A DNA stretch of 64,000 nucleotides, taken from NCBI RefSeq assembly GCF_009939225.1, contig NZ_JAACJR010000006.1, forward strand, positions 310,001 to 374,000, written 5' to 3'. Origin of the DNA: Sediminibacterium soli. Lineage in GTDB: Bacteria > Bacteroidota > Bacteroidia > Chitinophagales > Chitinophagaceae. A program made the translations under genes and the position numbers. This document shows positions 1 through 8,341 of the stretch, piece after piece. The notes beneath the pieces are model-generated. The model made no database searches and was not told the DNA's origin. It was given only the letters and a program-made list of their open reading frames with translations. Every line of letters begins with the position of its first letter. Positions within the stretch are counted from its first letter, which is position 1.

Positions 1-201
1 CACTTCGTCCTTATCCCAGGTTTCGATCGCCATCTTCCCGTATTTATTCATCAGCGCCACCATCTGGCTGCCTACGGGGTAGGATTTGCTGTATTCTTTC
101 TGAAGGTTCACGGCCCATTCTTTTTTCTCCTGGGAGAACAGCTGGGTATTTGCCAGCAGCAACGCGGAAAGCAGGTATGTTTTGAAGCGGATCTGTTTCA
201 T
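1..201 (-). CDS. N-terminal part of an exported protein, DUF4097-like (partial)
   Basis: Only the first 67 codons lie in the window; the gene runs off the left edge. It starts at the ATG at 199-201. Residues 1-24 form a clear signal peptide (basic start, Leu/Ala-rich core, end near LFSQ). The mature part contains NKYGKMAIETWDKDEV. This resembles the start of exported beta-rich DUF4097-type proteins of Bacteroidetes, where an N-K-Y-G-x-V/I stretch opens the repeats; that assignment is inference from a short match. It is divergent from the acyl-CoA dehydrogenase gene, with about 106 bases between the start codons. Confidence 0.55.
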   Translation of the reverse strand, partial: MKQIRFKTYLLSALLLANTQLFSQEKKEWAVNLQKEYSKSYPVGSQMVALMNKYGKMAIETWDKDEV

Positions 202-267
202 AAGGTATTTGTTGTGGTTGTGAAGAAGAGTATTCCTTCCCCAAAAGGTTGGAAGCGCTGAAACAGT

Positions 268-275
268 TATTTTTG
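268..275 (+). promoter_or_regulatory. Bacteroidetes -7 promoter element for the acyl-CoA dehydrogenase gene
   Basis: TATTTTTG matches the Bacteroidetes TAnnTTTG -7 consensus, 32 bases before the ATG at 308. A TTG at 249-251 could be part of the -33 element, but its spacing is short, so the -33 is weak. Confidence 0.4.
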
Positions 276-307
276 GTATCCAAACACCTTATCTCAAAAC
301 GATTCCA

Positions 308-1492
308 ATGGCTGCCAGAACCGATCAATTTCAATCGCCCGACTATTACCTGCTGGATGAATTGCTGACGGAAGAGCATAAACTCATCCGCGAATCGGTT
401 CGCAGTTATGTCAAAAAAGAAATATCGCCCATCATAGAGGAATATGCGCAGCGCGCCGAATTTCCGCAGCAGATCGTACGGCAGATGGGCGACCTGGGCT
501 GCTTCGGACCCACGGTTCCCGTGGAGTACGGGGGAGGCGGACTGGATTATATCAGTTACGGACTGATGATGCAGGAACTTGAAAGAGGCGACAGCGGCGT
601 GCGAAGCACGGCCAGTGTGCAGGGCAGCCTGGTGATGTTTCCCATTCATGCCTATGGCAGCGAGGAGCAGAAACGCCGGTTCCTTCCCAAACTGGCAAGC
701 GGCGAGTGGCTGGGCTGTTTCGGGTTAACGGAGCCCGATCATGGCTCTAATCCCGCGGGCATGCTCAGTAATTTCAGGGATGCGGGGGATCATGTGGTGC
801 TGAACGGCTCCAAGATGTGGATCAGCAATGCACCTTACGCCCAGGTGGCCGTGGTATGGGCAAAGAACGAGGAAGGAAAAATACAGGGTTTGATACTCGA
901 AAGAGGAATGGAAGGGTTTTCAACCCCAACCACCCACGGCAAATGGAGCCTCCGCGCAAGTGCCACCGGCGAACTGGTATTTGATCATGTAAAGGTTCCG
1001 AAGGAAAATATACTGCCGGGTGTTAGCGGGGTAAAAGGGCCGCTTAGCTGTCTCACCAAAGCCCGTTACGGCATTGCGTGGGGAGCGCTCGGGGCAGCGA
1101 TGGACTGTTATGATACCGCATTACGCTATAGCAAGGAAAGGGTTCAGTTCGACAGGCCTATAGGCGGTTTTCAGTTACAGCAGAAAAAATTGGCCGAGAT
1201 GATCACCGAGATCACCAAGGCGCAACTGCTGGTTTGGCGTTTGGGGGTGCTGATGAATGAAGGAAAAGCCAGCCCCGAACAGGTAAGCATGGCCAAACGC
1301 AACAGCTGCGAGATTGCCGCAAACATAGCCAGGGATGCCAGGCAGATGCTTGGCGGTATGGGTATCACCGGCGAGTACAGCATCATGCGTCATATGATGA
1401 ACCTCGAGAGCGTGATCACCTACGAAGGAACACACGATGTTCACCTGCTGATAACAGGGATGGATGTGACGGGGTTGAATGCTTTCAAATAA
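308..1492 (+). CDS. Glutaryl-CoA dehydrogenase (acyl-CoA dehydrogenase family)
   Basis: FAD enzyme of 394 residues, normal length for the family. It oxidises and decarboxylates glutaryl-CoA to crotonyl-CoA in lysine/tryptophan breakdown and passes electrons to ETF. The sequence shows the glutaryl-type active site: RSTASVQGSLVM, with Arg99 in the place of the carboxylate-binding Arg, then LGCFGLTEPDHGS (flavin-binding region). The catalytic Glu373 lies in ITYEGTHDVH, the pattern typical of glutaryl-CoA rather than short-chain acyl-CoA dehydrogenases. The ATG at 308 fits the family start. It is probably monocistronic; the next gene follows after about 45 bases. The family is firm and the substrate is well supported by motif, not by experiment. 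Confidence 0.9.
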   Translation: MAARTDQFQSPDYYLLDELLTEEHKLIRESVRSYVKKEISPIIEEYAQRAEFPQQIVRQMGDLGCFGPTVPVEYGGGGLDYISYGLMMQELERGDSGVRSTASVQGSLVMFPIHAYGSEEQKRRFLPKLASGEWLGCFGLTEPDHGSNPAGMLSNFRDAGDHVVLNGSKMWISNAPYAQVAVVWAKNEEGKIQGLILERGMEGFSTPTTHGKWSLRASATGELVFDHVKVPKENILPGVSGVKGPLSCLTKARYGIAWGALGAAMDCYDTALRYSKERVQFDRPIGGFQLQQKKLAEMITEITKAQLLVWRLGVLMNEGKASPEQVSMAKRNSCEIAANIARDARQMLGGMGITGEYSIMRHMMNLESVITYEGTHDVHLLITGMDVTGLNAFK

Positions 1493-1537
1493 TCATTTGT
1501 TCTTCATTCTAATTGCTCAACTTTTAATTTCTTTTTG

Positions 1538-2044
1538 GTGAAACTTTTCCTACTCGGCATGATGGGTACCGGTAAAACCTACTGGGCAAAAAAACTGGCA
1601 AAGAAATGGAAGACCGGTTGTTATGATCTCGATTTCCTCATCGCATCCCACGAGGAGAAATCTATCGGGGAATTGTTTTCGGAAGACGGGGAGGACTATT
1701 TCCGTAAATCAGAAGCCAAAGTGCTGCGCTGGTTTGCCGAGAAAAAAAATTTCGTACTGGCGGTAGGAGGGGGCACGCCTTTCTATCATGAAAATATGAA
1801 CTGGATGAACAAACACGGTGTTACGGTATGGATAGATGAACCGGTACCTGTATTGTTCGAGAGGTTGAAAGCAGAAAGGGCGCACCGGCCCGCCATAAAA
1901 GAACTGGATGATGCAGGGCTGCTGCAGTTTATCCAGGCAAAACTGTTGCAGCGGATGCCTTTCTACGAAAAAGCGCAATACCATTTACAGGGCGCAGATA
2001 TCACCGATGCCGCATTCACCAAAATACGCAAAGAACATGCATAA
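1538..2044 (+). CDS. aroK: Shikimate kinase
   Basis: Phosphorylates shikimate at the 3-hydroxyl with ATP, the fifth step of the chorismate pathway; cytoplasmic. 168 residues. Walker A GMMGTGKT is at residues 7-14, DLDFLI carries the shikimate-binding Asp, YFRKSE the Arg, AVGGGTPFY the Gly-rich substrate loop, and RAHRPAI the lid/ATP-binding Arg. I chose the GTG at 1538, which gives the usual MK-hydrophobic-G start; a TTG directly before it (1535) adds one residue. The stop overlaps the next gene by 8 bases, so the two are probably translated together. Confidence 0.9.
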   Translation: MKLFLLGMMGTGKTYWAKKLAKKWKTGCYDLDFLIASHEEKSIGELFSEDGEDYFRKSEAKVLRWFAEKKNFVLAVGGGTPFYHENMNWMNKHGVTVWIDEPVPVLFERLKAERAHRPAIKELDDAGLLQFIQAKLLQRMPFYEKAQYHLQGADITDAAFTKIRKEHA

Positions 2045-2411
2045 ATCATTTCTGGTAACCGCCGCCTTACTGGGCGCACTTTCCGTGGCGCTGGGTGCGT
2101 TCGGGGCGCATGGTTTAAAACAAATGCTGAGCGAACAGTCGCTGTCTGTATTCGAAACCGCCGTGCGGTACCAGTTCTACCATGTATTTGCGCTGGCCCT
2201 TACAGCGGTGCTGTATAAAGAAATACCCGTGAGAACAGTGGTATACGCAGGCCGACTTTTTATCGCAGGCATGGTTTTCTTCAGCGGTTCGCTGTACCTG
2301 CTGGTAGCCTTACCCCATCTCCGCTGGCTGGGCGCCATCACCCCCCTCGGCGGTATCTGCTTCATCACCGGCTGGATCGCCCTGGCAGCAGCCCTAGCCA
2401 AATCCAGGTAA
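2037..2411 (+). CDS. DUF423 family inner-membrane protein
   Basis: 124 residues with four predicted membrane helices. The N-terminus has the DUF423 signature GALSVALGAFGAHGLK, followed by an F-E-T-A-V-R-Y-Q-F-Y-H stretch, as in the E. coli YgdD family. Molecular function is unknown. The ATG at 2037 lies inside the end of the shikimate kinase gene (8-base overlap), which sets both the start and the operon. A longer open frame reaches further upstream but lies over aroK and has no family support. Confidence 0.85.
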   Translation: MHKSFLVTAALLGALSVALGAFGAHGLKQMLSEQSLSVFETAVRYQFYHVFALALTAVLYKEIPVRTVVYAGRLFIAGMVFFSGSLYLLVALPHLRWLGAITPLGGICFITGWIALAAALAKSR

Positions 2412-2420
2412 TTCCCCGAC

Positions 2421-2500
2421 GATCGACATTCGATATTCCTTGTTCAATATTCATTATTCCCTGCTCCTCTGTTCCTTACTCATCTGTTTATCTGTTCCCT
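2421..2500 (+). repeat. Intergenic word repeat, family A copy 1
   Basis: Short words TCGACATTCGATATTCC, TTGTTC, TATTCATTATTCC, CTGTTCC and CATCTGTT follow one another. The same words recur at 13769-13941, 29899-30036 and 32920-33070. This copy shows only the TGTTCC-rich half, without the complementary GGAACA-rich half. Confidence 0.6.
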
Positions 2501-2578
2501 TCATTGGGGAAAACTGTGGCTTCTCCACCCAGTTTTGCACATAGGCGCCCGGGACTGTCTGCGGTTTACCGGTTAACT

Positions 2579-2586
2579 TATATTTG
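2579..2586 (+). promoter_or_regulatory. -7 promoter element directly before ftsK
   Basis: TATATTTG fits TAnnTTTG and ends only five bases before the ATG at 2592. If used, the transcript would start at or next to the start codon (leaderless or nearly so). No clear -33 TTG is visible. Confidence 0.45.
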
Positions 2587-2591
2587 TTGAC

Positions 2592-5150
2592 ATGGCTAAC
2601 AGACTCAGGAAGAAAACGCCACCACCACCTGATCCGGAGAAACTCACTGCAGACAAGCCAGCGGAAGTAACGGTGGTGGAAGTGGTAAAGGATGAACGCA
2701 CCGCCAAAATAGCGGGGGCTGTATGCCTCTTACTCACTGTTTTCTTATTTGTATCACTCACCTCGTATTTGTTTACCTGGCAGGAAGACCAGGATAAGGT
2801 GCACCAATTCGGTATACGCATCTTTGCCACCGATGATGTGAGGGTAAATAACCTGCTCGGTGTTCTGGGAGCCTATGTGGCGCATGCGCTCGTATACAAA
2901 GGATTTGGCCTGGCTTCCTATCTTTTCTGCACCAGTTTTTTTGTACTGGGGGTAAACCTGCTGTTTGGTAAAAAAATATTCAGCCTTGTCCGTAACCTGA
3001 AATATGTGGTAACCGGATTACTGGTGATAAGCATGGCATTCGCTTTTGGCGCACGCGGGTCGGCTTTCTCCTGGGGAGGCGCGGTGGGTGAACTGCTGAC
3101 GGAATGGTTTGTGAAATGGATCGGCAATGTAGGTACCGGCGCTTTGCTTGCCATGGCAGTGTTCGCCTATGTGATCTGGCGTTTCAATCCCGTGTTTAAA
3201 CTGCCCGAATGGAAATGGGGAACTGATAAAAAAGCGGCCGAGGACGTTCGCATAAACGGGGACGATGAGCTACCGGTAAGACAGGAATGGAACGAGGAGG
3301 AAGAAGCAGCCGGTGAAGAACCGGACCCGGAATTGCCCGTCAGCAATAACCGGATGAAAAAAGACGGAAAAGGCGTGGTGGTCATCATGCCGCAGTCAGA
3401 AACCGGGGATGATCCGATGAACGAATTCGATATGGTGGAGAAAGAAGGCGGGGAAGAAGCGGACGACGAAGAACCTGATGAAGAAGCGGAAGAGGAACCA
3501 GAAGAGATCATGGCGCCGGCATTCAGCGAAGTGGTTGCACCGGTAAAAAACAGGGCTGCCGCATCTAACCTGGAACTGGAAATAAACGAATCGCCCGAGG
3601 AAGAAGAAGAGATACCGGCCGCTGTTGCGCCAGGCAAAATAGGGTCTAAATACGATGTTACGCTCGATCTGAAGGATTACAAATACCCTTCGCTTGACCT
3701 GCTCGAACAGCATGGCAGCGAAAAGATCGTACACGATCCGCAGGAACTGGAGACCAACAAGAACCAGATCATCGCCACCTTAAAGAACTACGATATCGCC
3801 ATACAGCGTATCGCCGCCACGGTAGGTCCCACGGTTACCCTCTACGAGATCGTACCCGCCCCCGGTGTGCGCATCAGCCGCATCAAGAACCTGGAAGACG
3901 ATATCGCGCTCAGCCTTGCCGCGCTGGGCATACGCATCATTGCGCCGATACCCGGCAAGGGAACCATCGGTATCGAAGTGCCGAACGTGCGCAAGACCGT
4001 GGTAAGTATGAAAACATTGCTGGGGTCTGAAAAATTCCAGTCGGCCGCTTTCTCTCTTCCCATCGCCATTGGAAAAAAGATCGATAACGAGAATTTTATC
4101 GTTGACCTGGCCACCATGCCGCACCTGCTGATGGCGGGCGCCACGGGGCAGGGTAAATCGGTCGGACTGAACGCCATCCTGGTATCGCTGCTGTATAAAA
4201 AACACCCTTCCCAGCTGAAATTTGTGCTGGTGGATCCTAAGAAAGTGGAGCTGAGTCTTTACCGCGTCATCGAAAAACATTTTCTTGCCAAGTTGCCGGG
4301 CGAAGAAGAGTCCATCATCACCGACACAAAAAAAGTGGTGAACACACTCAATGCGCTTTGTATAGAGATGGATAACCGCTACGACCTGCTGAAAGAAGCC
4401 GGTTGCAGAAATATCCGCGAATACAACGACAAATTCACGGCAAGAAAACTCAATCCCGAAAAAGGACACCAGTACCTGCCCTTCATCGTGCTGGTGATCG
4501 ATGAGTTTGCAGACCTGATCATGACGGCGGGTAAAGAAGTGGAAATGCCGATCGCACGCCTGGCGCAGCTGGCCAGGGCCATCGGCATACACCTCATCAT
4601 CGCCACACAGCGGCCTTCTGTCAACATCATCACCGGCACCATCAAGGCCAATTTCCCCGCGCGTATCGCGTTCAAGGTATCGAGCAAGATCGACAGTCGC
4701 ACCATCCTCGATGCAGGCGGTGCGGAACAGCTGATCGGAAAAGGGGATATGCTGGTCAGCTATAACGGCGAACTCACCCGTTTGCAGTGCGCATTTGTAG
4801 ACACACCTGAAGTGGAGAGCGTCTGCGAATTCATCGGCGACCAGCGCGGCTACCCACAGGCATTTTTGCTGCCGGAATATGTAGATGAAAAAGACCTCGA
4901 AGGCAGGGATTTTGACGCCAACGACCGCGACCCGTTATTTGAAGATGCGGCCAGGCTTATTGTGCAGAGCCAGATGGGGTCTACCTCGCTGATACAACGC
5001 CGTATGAAACTCGGCTATAACCGAGCCGGGCGACTGATGGACCAACTGGAGGCGGCCGGGGTGGTGGGTCCCAACCAGGGCAGCAAAGCCCGCGAAGTGC
5101 TGTTTAAAACCGATGGGGAGCTCCAGGAATTCCTGGATTCCTTTGGGTAG
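2592..5150 (+). CDS. ftsK: DNA translocase FtsK/SpoIIIE
   Basis: Septal DNA pump that clears the chromosome termini and activates dimer resolution at division. 852 residues. Four membrane helices lie in about 38-200, then a very acidic Glu/Asp-rich linker (about 230-345). The alpha/beta motor domain follows, with Walker A GATGQGKS at 516-523, Walker B VLVIDEFADLI, and an IATQRPSVNIITG sensor stretch. A C-terminal winged-helix gamma domain (about 785-850, SLIQRRMKLGYNRAGRLMDQLE) would read KOPS-type sequences. Length and order are normal for Bacteroidetes FtsK. It stands alone, 180 bases after the DUF423 gene, with a repeat in between. Confidence 0.96.
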   Translation: MANRLRKKTPPPPDPEKLTADKPAEVTVVEVVKDERTAKIAGAVCLLLTVFLFVSLTSYLFTWQEDQDKVHQFGIRIFATDDVRVNNLLGVLGAYVAHALVYKGFGLASYLFCTSFFVLGVNLLFGKKIFSLVRNLKYVVTGLLVISMAFAFGARGSAFSWGGAVGELLTEWFVKWIGNVGTGALLAMAVFAYVIWRFNPVFKLPEWKWGTDKKAAEDVRINGDDELPVRQEWNEEEEAAGEEPDPELPVSNNRMKKDGKGVVVIMPQSETGDDPMNEFDMVEKEGGEEADDEEPDEEAEEEPEEIMAPAFSEVVAPVKNRAAASNLELEINESPEEEEEIPAAVAPGKIGSKYDVTLDLKDYKYPSLDLLEQHGSEKIVHDPQELETNKNQIIATLKNYDIAIQRIAATVGPTVTLYEIVPAPGVRISRIKNLEDDIALSLAALGIRIIAPIPGKGTIGIEVPNVRKTVVSMKTLLGSEKFQSAAFSLPIAIGKKIDNENFIVDLATMPHLLMAGATGQGKSVGLNAILVSLLYKKHPSQLKFVLVDPKKVELSLYRVIEKHFLAKLPGEEESIITDTKKVVNTLNALCIEMDNRYDLLKEAGCRNIREYNDKFTARKLNPEKGHQYLPFIVLVIDEFADLIMTAGKEVEMPIARLAQLARAIGIHLIIATQRPSVNIITGTIKANFPARIAFKVSSKIDSRTILDAGGAEQLIGKGDMLVSYNGELTRLQCAFVDTPEVESVCEFIGDQRGYPQAFLLPEYVDEKDLEGRDFDANDRDPLFEDAARLIVQSQMGSTSLIQRRMKLGYNRAGRLMDQLEAAGVVGPNQGSKAREVLFKTDGELQEFLDSFG

Positions 5151-5241
5151 GCACGGTATTTTAGCCGATTATTAACAGGCTTAGGCCGGCATCTGCTAAA
5201 CCATCCCTGTGATAATGCAGTCATACCCAATGGCAAACACT

Positions 5242-5249
5242 TATCTTTG
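5242..5249 (+). promoter_or_regulatory. -7 promoter element for the LolA-like gene
   Basis: TATCTTTG, a full TAnnTTTG match, lies 13 bases before the ATG at 5263. I see no good -33 TTG at the right distance. Confidence 0.45.
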
Positions 5250-5262
5250 CCGGCATTAAAAA

Positions 5263-5898
5263 ATGAAAATGAAGAATGTATACCTGGGCTTGTTCCTGTT
5301 ACTAGGCTTTTCACTGTCTGTCAATGCACAAAACGATCCTGCAGCCAAAAAAGTGCTGGATGCTGTCGGTGCCAAAGTAAAAGCGGCAAAAGGCATCAGC
5401 GCCACCTGCGTGCTGGCCTCCTTTACCAGCAAGGGAAAATCCAACGGAACACAATCGCTCAGCCTGCAGATGAAAGGAGAGAAGTATTTTGTGAAACAGG
5501 GCAGGACCGAGATCGTGTGCGATGGAAGGGATGTATACCGCTACGACGGCGATAAGACCATCACCAAATCATCGGTGGAAGAAAGCAGCCAGACCCTGAG
5601 TCCGCAGAAACTGCTGGCCGGCGCTTACGACCGCGACTTTACCTACAAACTGGTTTCATCCCGCGGCTCATTTCAGGAGATAGAAATGAAGCCCATCGAC
5701 AGCAGGAAAAATTTTCAGAAAGTGAACCTGTTTATCGATAAAGCGAAAAACACTTTTGCAAAAGCAAGGATACTCGACAAAAGCAATAACGTAACCGAAT
5801 TAAAGATCACCAAACTGAACCTGAACGCCAAAGTGGCCGATAACAGTTTTGTATTCAACCGCGCCAAGTACCCAAAAGACGCAGAGATACTCGATTAA
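5263..5898 (+). CDS. LolA-like outer-membrane lipoprotein carrier protein
   Basis: 211 residues with a signal peptide ending near VNAQ (residue 23). The mature protein has the LolA/LppX beta-sheet pattern: KGISATCVLASF near the start, QMKGEKYFVKQGRTEIVCDGRDVYRYD, and a C-terminal FVFNRAKYP. In Bacteroidetes such proteins follow ftsK very often. The expected role is carrying lipoproteins across the periplasm to the outer membrane. A strong hairpin ends the unit just downstream. Confidence 0.85.
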   Translation: MKMKNVYLGLFLLLGFSLSVNAQNDPAAKKVLDAVGAKVKAAKGISATCVLASFTSKGKSNGTQSLSLQMKGEKYFVKQGRTEIVCDGRDVYRYDGDKTITKSSVEESSQTLSPQKLLAGAYDRDFTYKLVSSRGSFQEIEMKPIDSRKNFQKVNLFIDKAKNTFAKARILDKSNNVTELKITKLNLNAKVADNSFVFNRAKYPKDAEILD

Positions 5899-5925
5899 CC
5901 GATTTTGTTTTTTTAACTGATATAA

Positions 5926-5970
5926 CCAAATGACAAAGCCCCGGCGAAGGGGCTTTGTCATTTGGTTTTA
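5926..5970 (+). terminator. Strong rho-independent type hairpin after the LolA-like gene
   Basis: A perfect 17-bp stem (5926-5942 with 5949-5965) around the loop GGCGAA, followed by TTTTA. It lies between two convergent genes, so it can serve both strands. Confidence 0.85.
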
Positions 5971-5998
5971 GAAAAGATGAATAGGATAGTCGGTCGGG

Positions 5999-6460
5999 TT
6001 AATTGACCTGCTTGTTAAAAACCTCGTGGCTTATCAATTTGCCCTTCCAAAAACGCTTATGGTCATAAAATAATAGCCTCCCTGACTGACAGACATATTT
6101 GGAAATGGTTGAATCGGTGCCGCTCGTGATCTTATACTTATGAAAACTTCTGTTGTATATCGTATCGCCGGTCTGCGTGATGTTGCTAAATATGAAATTC
6201 GTGTCGTTTCTGACTGCTTTTGTATAATAGCCAAAAACAAACTTTTTGCTCCTGTAATCACGAACCTCAGTCATTTCCGCCATTAGCTTTTCATATTGTT
6301 TGTTGCAAAAAGTCAATGTGCTATCTGGTGCCTGGTCATTGAACAGTATGGATATCGCAAGTAGTAATATAGATAGTAAAGACGACATAAACAATTTACT
6401 GAGTTTCCAATTTAGATGAATGCAACGTTTGATAACCAATTTGCACTGCCAGATAAACAA
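5999..6460 (-). CDS. AT-rich orphan, membrane-anchored or exported hypothetical protein
   Basis: I do not recognise this gene. The open frame has 153 codons. One hydrophobic segment (MSSLLSILLLAISILF) begins at the internal Met25, and a start there (6388) would give a 129-residue protein with a signal-like N-terminus. The rest is polar, with Lys/Tyr/Asn-rich strands and two Cys. Base composition is clearly richer in A+T than both neighbours, which suggests recent acquisition or a fast-evolving orphan. It is divergent from the esterase gene, and the gap is only 36 bases if the first ATG is used, which also argues for the inner start. Confidence 0.5.
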   Translation of the reverse strand: MFIWQCKLVIKRCIHLNWKLSKLFMSSLLSILLLAISILFNDQAPDSTLTFCNKQYEKLMAEMTEVRDYRSKKFVFGYYTKAVRNDTNFIFSNITQTGDTIYNRSFHKYKITSGTDSTISKYVCQSGRLLFYDHKRFWKGKLISHEVFNKQVN

Positions 6461-6496
6461 TGATATCGTTATTTACCAGATTCAGTAGTTTTAAAC

Positions 6497-7633
6497 ATGA
6501 AACAACTCATTCTGTCTGTATTGCTTTTGTCAGGCATTGCGGCTCATGCACAGTTCTCTGTCCGGCTTGTGGTAACGAATGTAGCCACCCGAAAACAGGA
6601 AGCTATCTATGTAATGGGCAATTTCAACAACTGGAATCCCCAGGACGAGAACTATAAACTAAAGCCTTTTGTGGGAGGAAGGCAGGCCGTGGTACTCAAA
6701 AACCTGGCCGCGGGCACCTATGCGTTCAAATTCAGCAGGGGCGGACAGGACAGGATCGAAAGCACCGCCGACGGACGCGATATCAGCGATCGCATACTTG
6801 AGGTAAGCGCCGACGACGCAAAAGAGCTCAGTATTGCCGGCTGGAAAGACGATTACCCCGATAAACCCAAACCGTATACGGCCAGTCCCCAGGTGCGCAT
6901 CATCGACACGGCATTTGCCATGCCGCAGCTGAACCGCAAAAGAAGGGTATGGGTGTACCTGCCCAAGGGATATGCCACATCCTCCAGAACCTATCCCGTT
7001 ATGTACATGCACGACGGGCAGAATCTTTTCAACGAGCAAACCGCTCCCTACGGCGAATGGGGTGTGGATGAATGCCTGGACACCCTGCAGCAGAAAACGG
7101 GAAAGGAATGTATTATTGTCGGCATCGATAACAGCGGGGAACATCGTCTAACGGAATACAATCCCTACGATAATGCGGCCAACGGCAAAGGAGAGGGAGT
7201 GCAGTACCTGTCTTTCCTGGTCAATACACTTAAGCCCTATATCGATGCGAAATACCGGACAAAAAAAGGGCCTGAAAACACGTTTATCACCGGCAGCAGT
7301 ATGGGCGGCTTTATCAGTTTTTATGCCCTGATCAAATATCCCGCCGTGTTTGGCGGGGGCGGTATTTTATCCGCTTCGTTCTGGATAGCGCCCGAAATAT
7401 TTACAGACGCGGAAAACTACCAGCCGCCCAAAAACCTGGTGCCCAGGTTTTACCTGTACGCGGGTAAACTCGAGCCTGCCAATATGGTACCCAACAACGA
7501 AAAGACAGCGGCCATCATGCAAAAGAAAACCGGCGTGTACACCCGCGTGGTAACCGACCCGCTGGGCAGGCACCGCGAAACCACCTGGCGCCAGGAATTC
7601 CCCGCGATGTATCGGTGGTTGATGGGGGAGTAG
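6497..7633 (+). CDS. Exported esterase with N-terminal CBM48/20-like domain and alpha/beta-hydrolase domain
   Basis: 378 residues. Signal peptide 1-18 (cut after AHA). Residues about 20-110 look like an Ig-fold glycan-binding domain of the CBM20/CBM48 type (YVMGNFNNWNP, GTYAFKF). Residues about 130-378 are an esterase D / Fes-type hydrolase: VMYMHDGQNLF, nucleophile Ser268 in GSSMGG, and a late His in GRHRETTW. Homologues cleave acyl groups from carbohydrate or siderophore substrates; the true substrate cannot be read here. It should be periplasmic or outer-membrane associated. Confidence 0.8.
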   Translation: MKQLILSVLLLSGIAAHAQFSVRLVVTNVATRKQEAIYVMGNFNNWNPQDENYKLKPFVGGRQAVVLKNLAAGTYAFKFSRGGQDRIESTADGRDISDRILEVSADDAKELSIAGWKDDYPDKPKPYTASPQVRIIDTAFAMPQLNRKRRVWVYLPKGYATSSRTYPVMYMHDGQNLFNEQTAPYGEWGVDECLDTLQQKTGKECIIVGIDNSGEHRLTEYNPYDNAANGKGEGVQYLSFLVNTLKPYIDAKYRTKKGPENTFITGSSMGGFISFYALIKYPAVFGGGGILSASFWIAPEIFTDAENYQPPKNLVPRFYLYAGKLEPANMVPNNEKTAAIMQKKTGVYTRVVTDPLGRHRETTWRQEFPAMYRWLMGE

Positions 7634-7638
7634 TCTAT

Positions 7639-7777
7639 TTGCCGCGTCCTTCAGGGGTGAATAAGGATATATTATTTTCTTTCGGAGGGGCTTTGGCACA
7701 TCGTGTTAAAACTGTGGGTTAAAACCCAATAATATTTTTCTATAGACTCTTTGTCCACACCCTGAAGGGCGCGGCAA
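7639..7777 (+). repeat. REP/MITE-like intergenic element with imperfect terminal inverted repeats
   Basis: The ends 7639-7659 (TTGCCGCGTCCTTCAGGGG...) and 7758-7777 (CACCCTGAAGGGCGCGGCAA) are inverted copies with one mismatch and one extra base. Inside is a small hairpin, TGGGTT-AA-AACCCA (7715-7728). It lies between two same-strand genes and has no coding content. Confidence 0.6.
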
Positions 7778-7870
7778 TCTGTCTGTAGAAAATAAATCAT
7801 TGCCGTCTAAGTTTATAAAACATGCAGGCACTGCAAATTTTCGTAGCTTGTAAGCGTAACCATCATCGTC

Positions 7871-8341
7871 ATGAAATACAGTTTTTATCTCCTGGTAGCA
7901 GCCTGTATTTGCTCATTCACCACAGATAATCCCAAAGCCGCTTTTGAAAAACTAAAACAACTTGCCGGCGGTACATGGGTCATGCAGGGCAGGAGCAAAC
8001 TTATCTGTGAGCAATGGAAGATAAAAGATAACAACACATTATCCAGCAATGGTTTTTCCATCCGCGCAAAAGATACCATCTGGCAGGAGCGGGTAGAACT
8101 TGTGCTAAAAAGCAACCATCTTTCCTATATCTCCGCTGTGGCCAATCAGAACGAGGGCAATGCTGTAGCATTTAAATACACGGGAGAAGACAATGGCGTA
8201 TTTACTTTTTCCAATGCTGGTCATGATTTTCCCCAGCACATCAACTACGAGTTCATCAATAAAGATTCCCTTCACGCCTGGATCAACGGTAAACAGGAAG
8301 GTAAAGAAGCAAGGGTAGATTTTTACTATCGAAGGAAATGA
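7871..8341 (+). CDS. DUF6265-like exported protein
   Basis: 156 residues with a short signal-like N-terminus (MKYSFYLLVAACICSF). The body reads LKQLAGGTWVMQGRSKLICEQW and later HDFPQHINYEF and HAWINGKQEG. These match a small lipocalin-like Bacteroidetes family that I know as DUF6265, whose members have a conserved H-D-F-P-x-x-I-x-Y stretch. Function is unknown. Its end overlaps the convergent RNase Z gene by 16 bases. Confidence 0.7.
   Translation: MKYSFYLLVAACICSFTTDNPKAAFEKLKQLAGGTWVMQGRSKLICEQWKIKDNNTLSSNGFSIRAKDTIWQERVELVLKSNHLSYISAVANQNEGNAVAFKYTGEDNGVFTFSNAGHDFPQHINYEFINKDSLHAWINGKQEGKEARVDFYYRRK

Noticed and set aside
1493..1537. A separate promoter between the acyl-CoA dehydrogenase and aroK genes.
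   Set aside because: No TAnnTTTG; the short AT-rich gap does not prove or exclude one.
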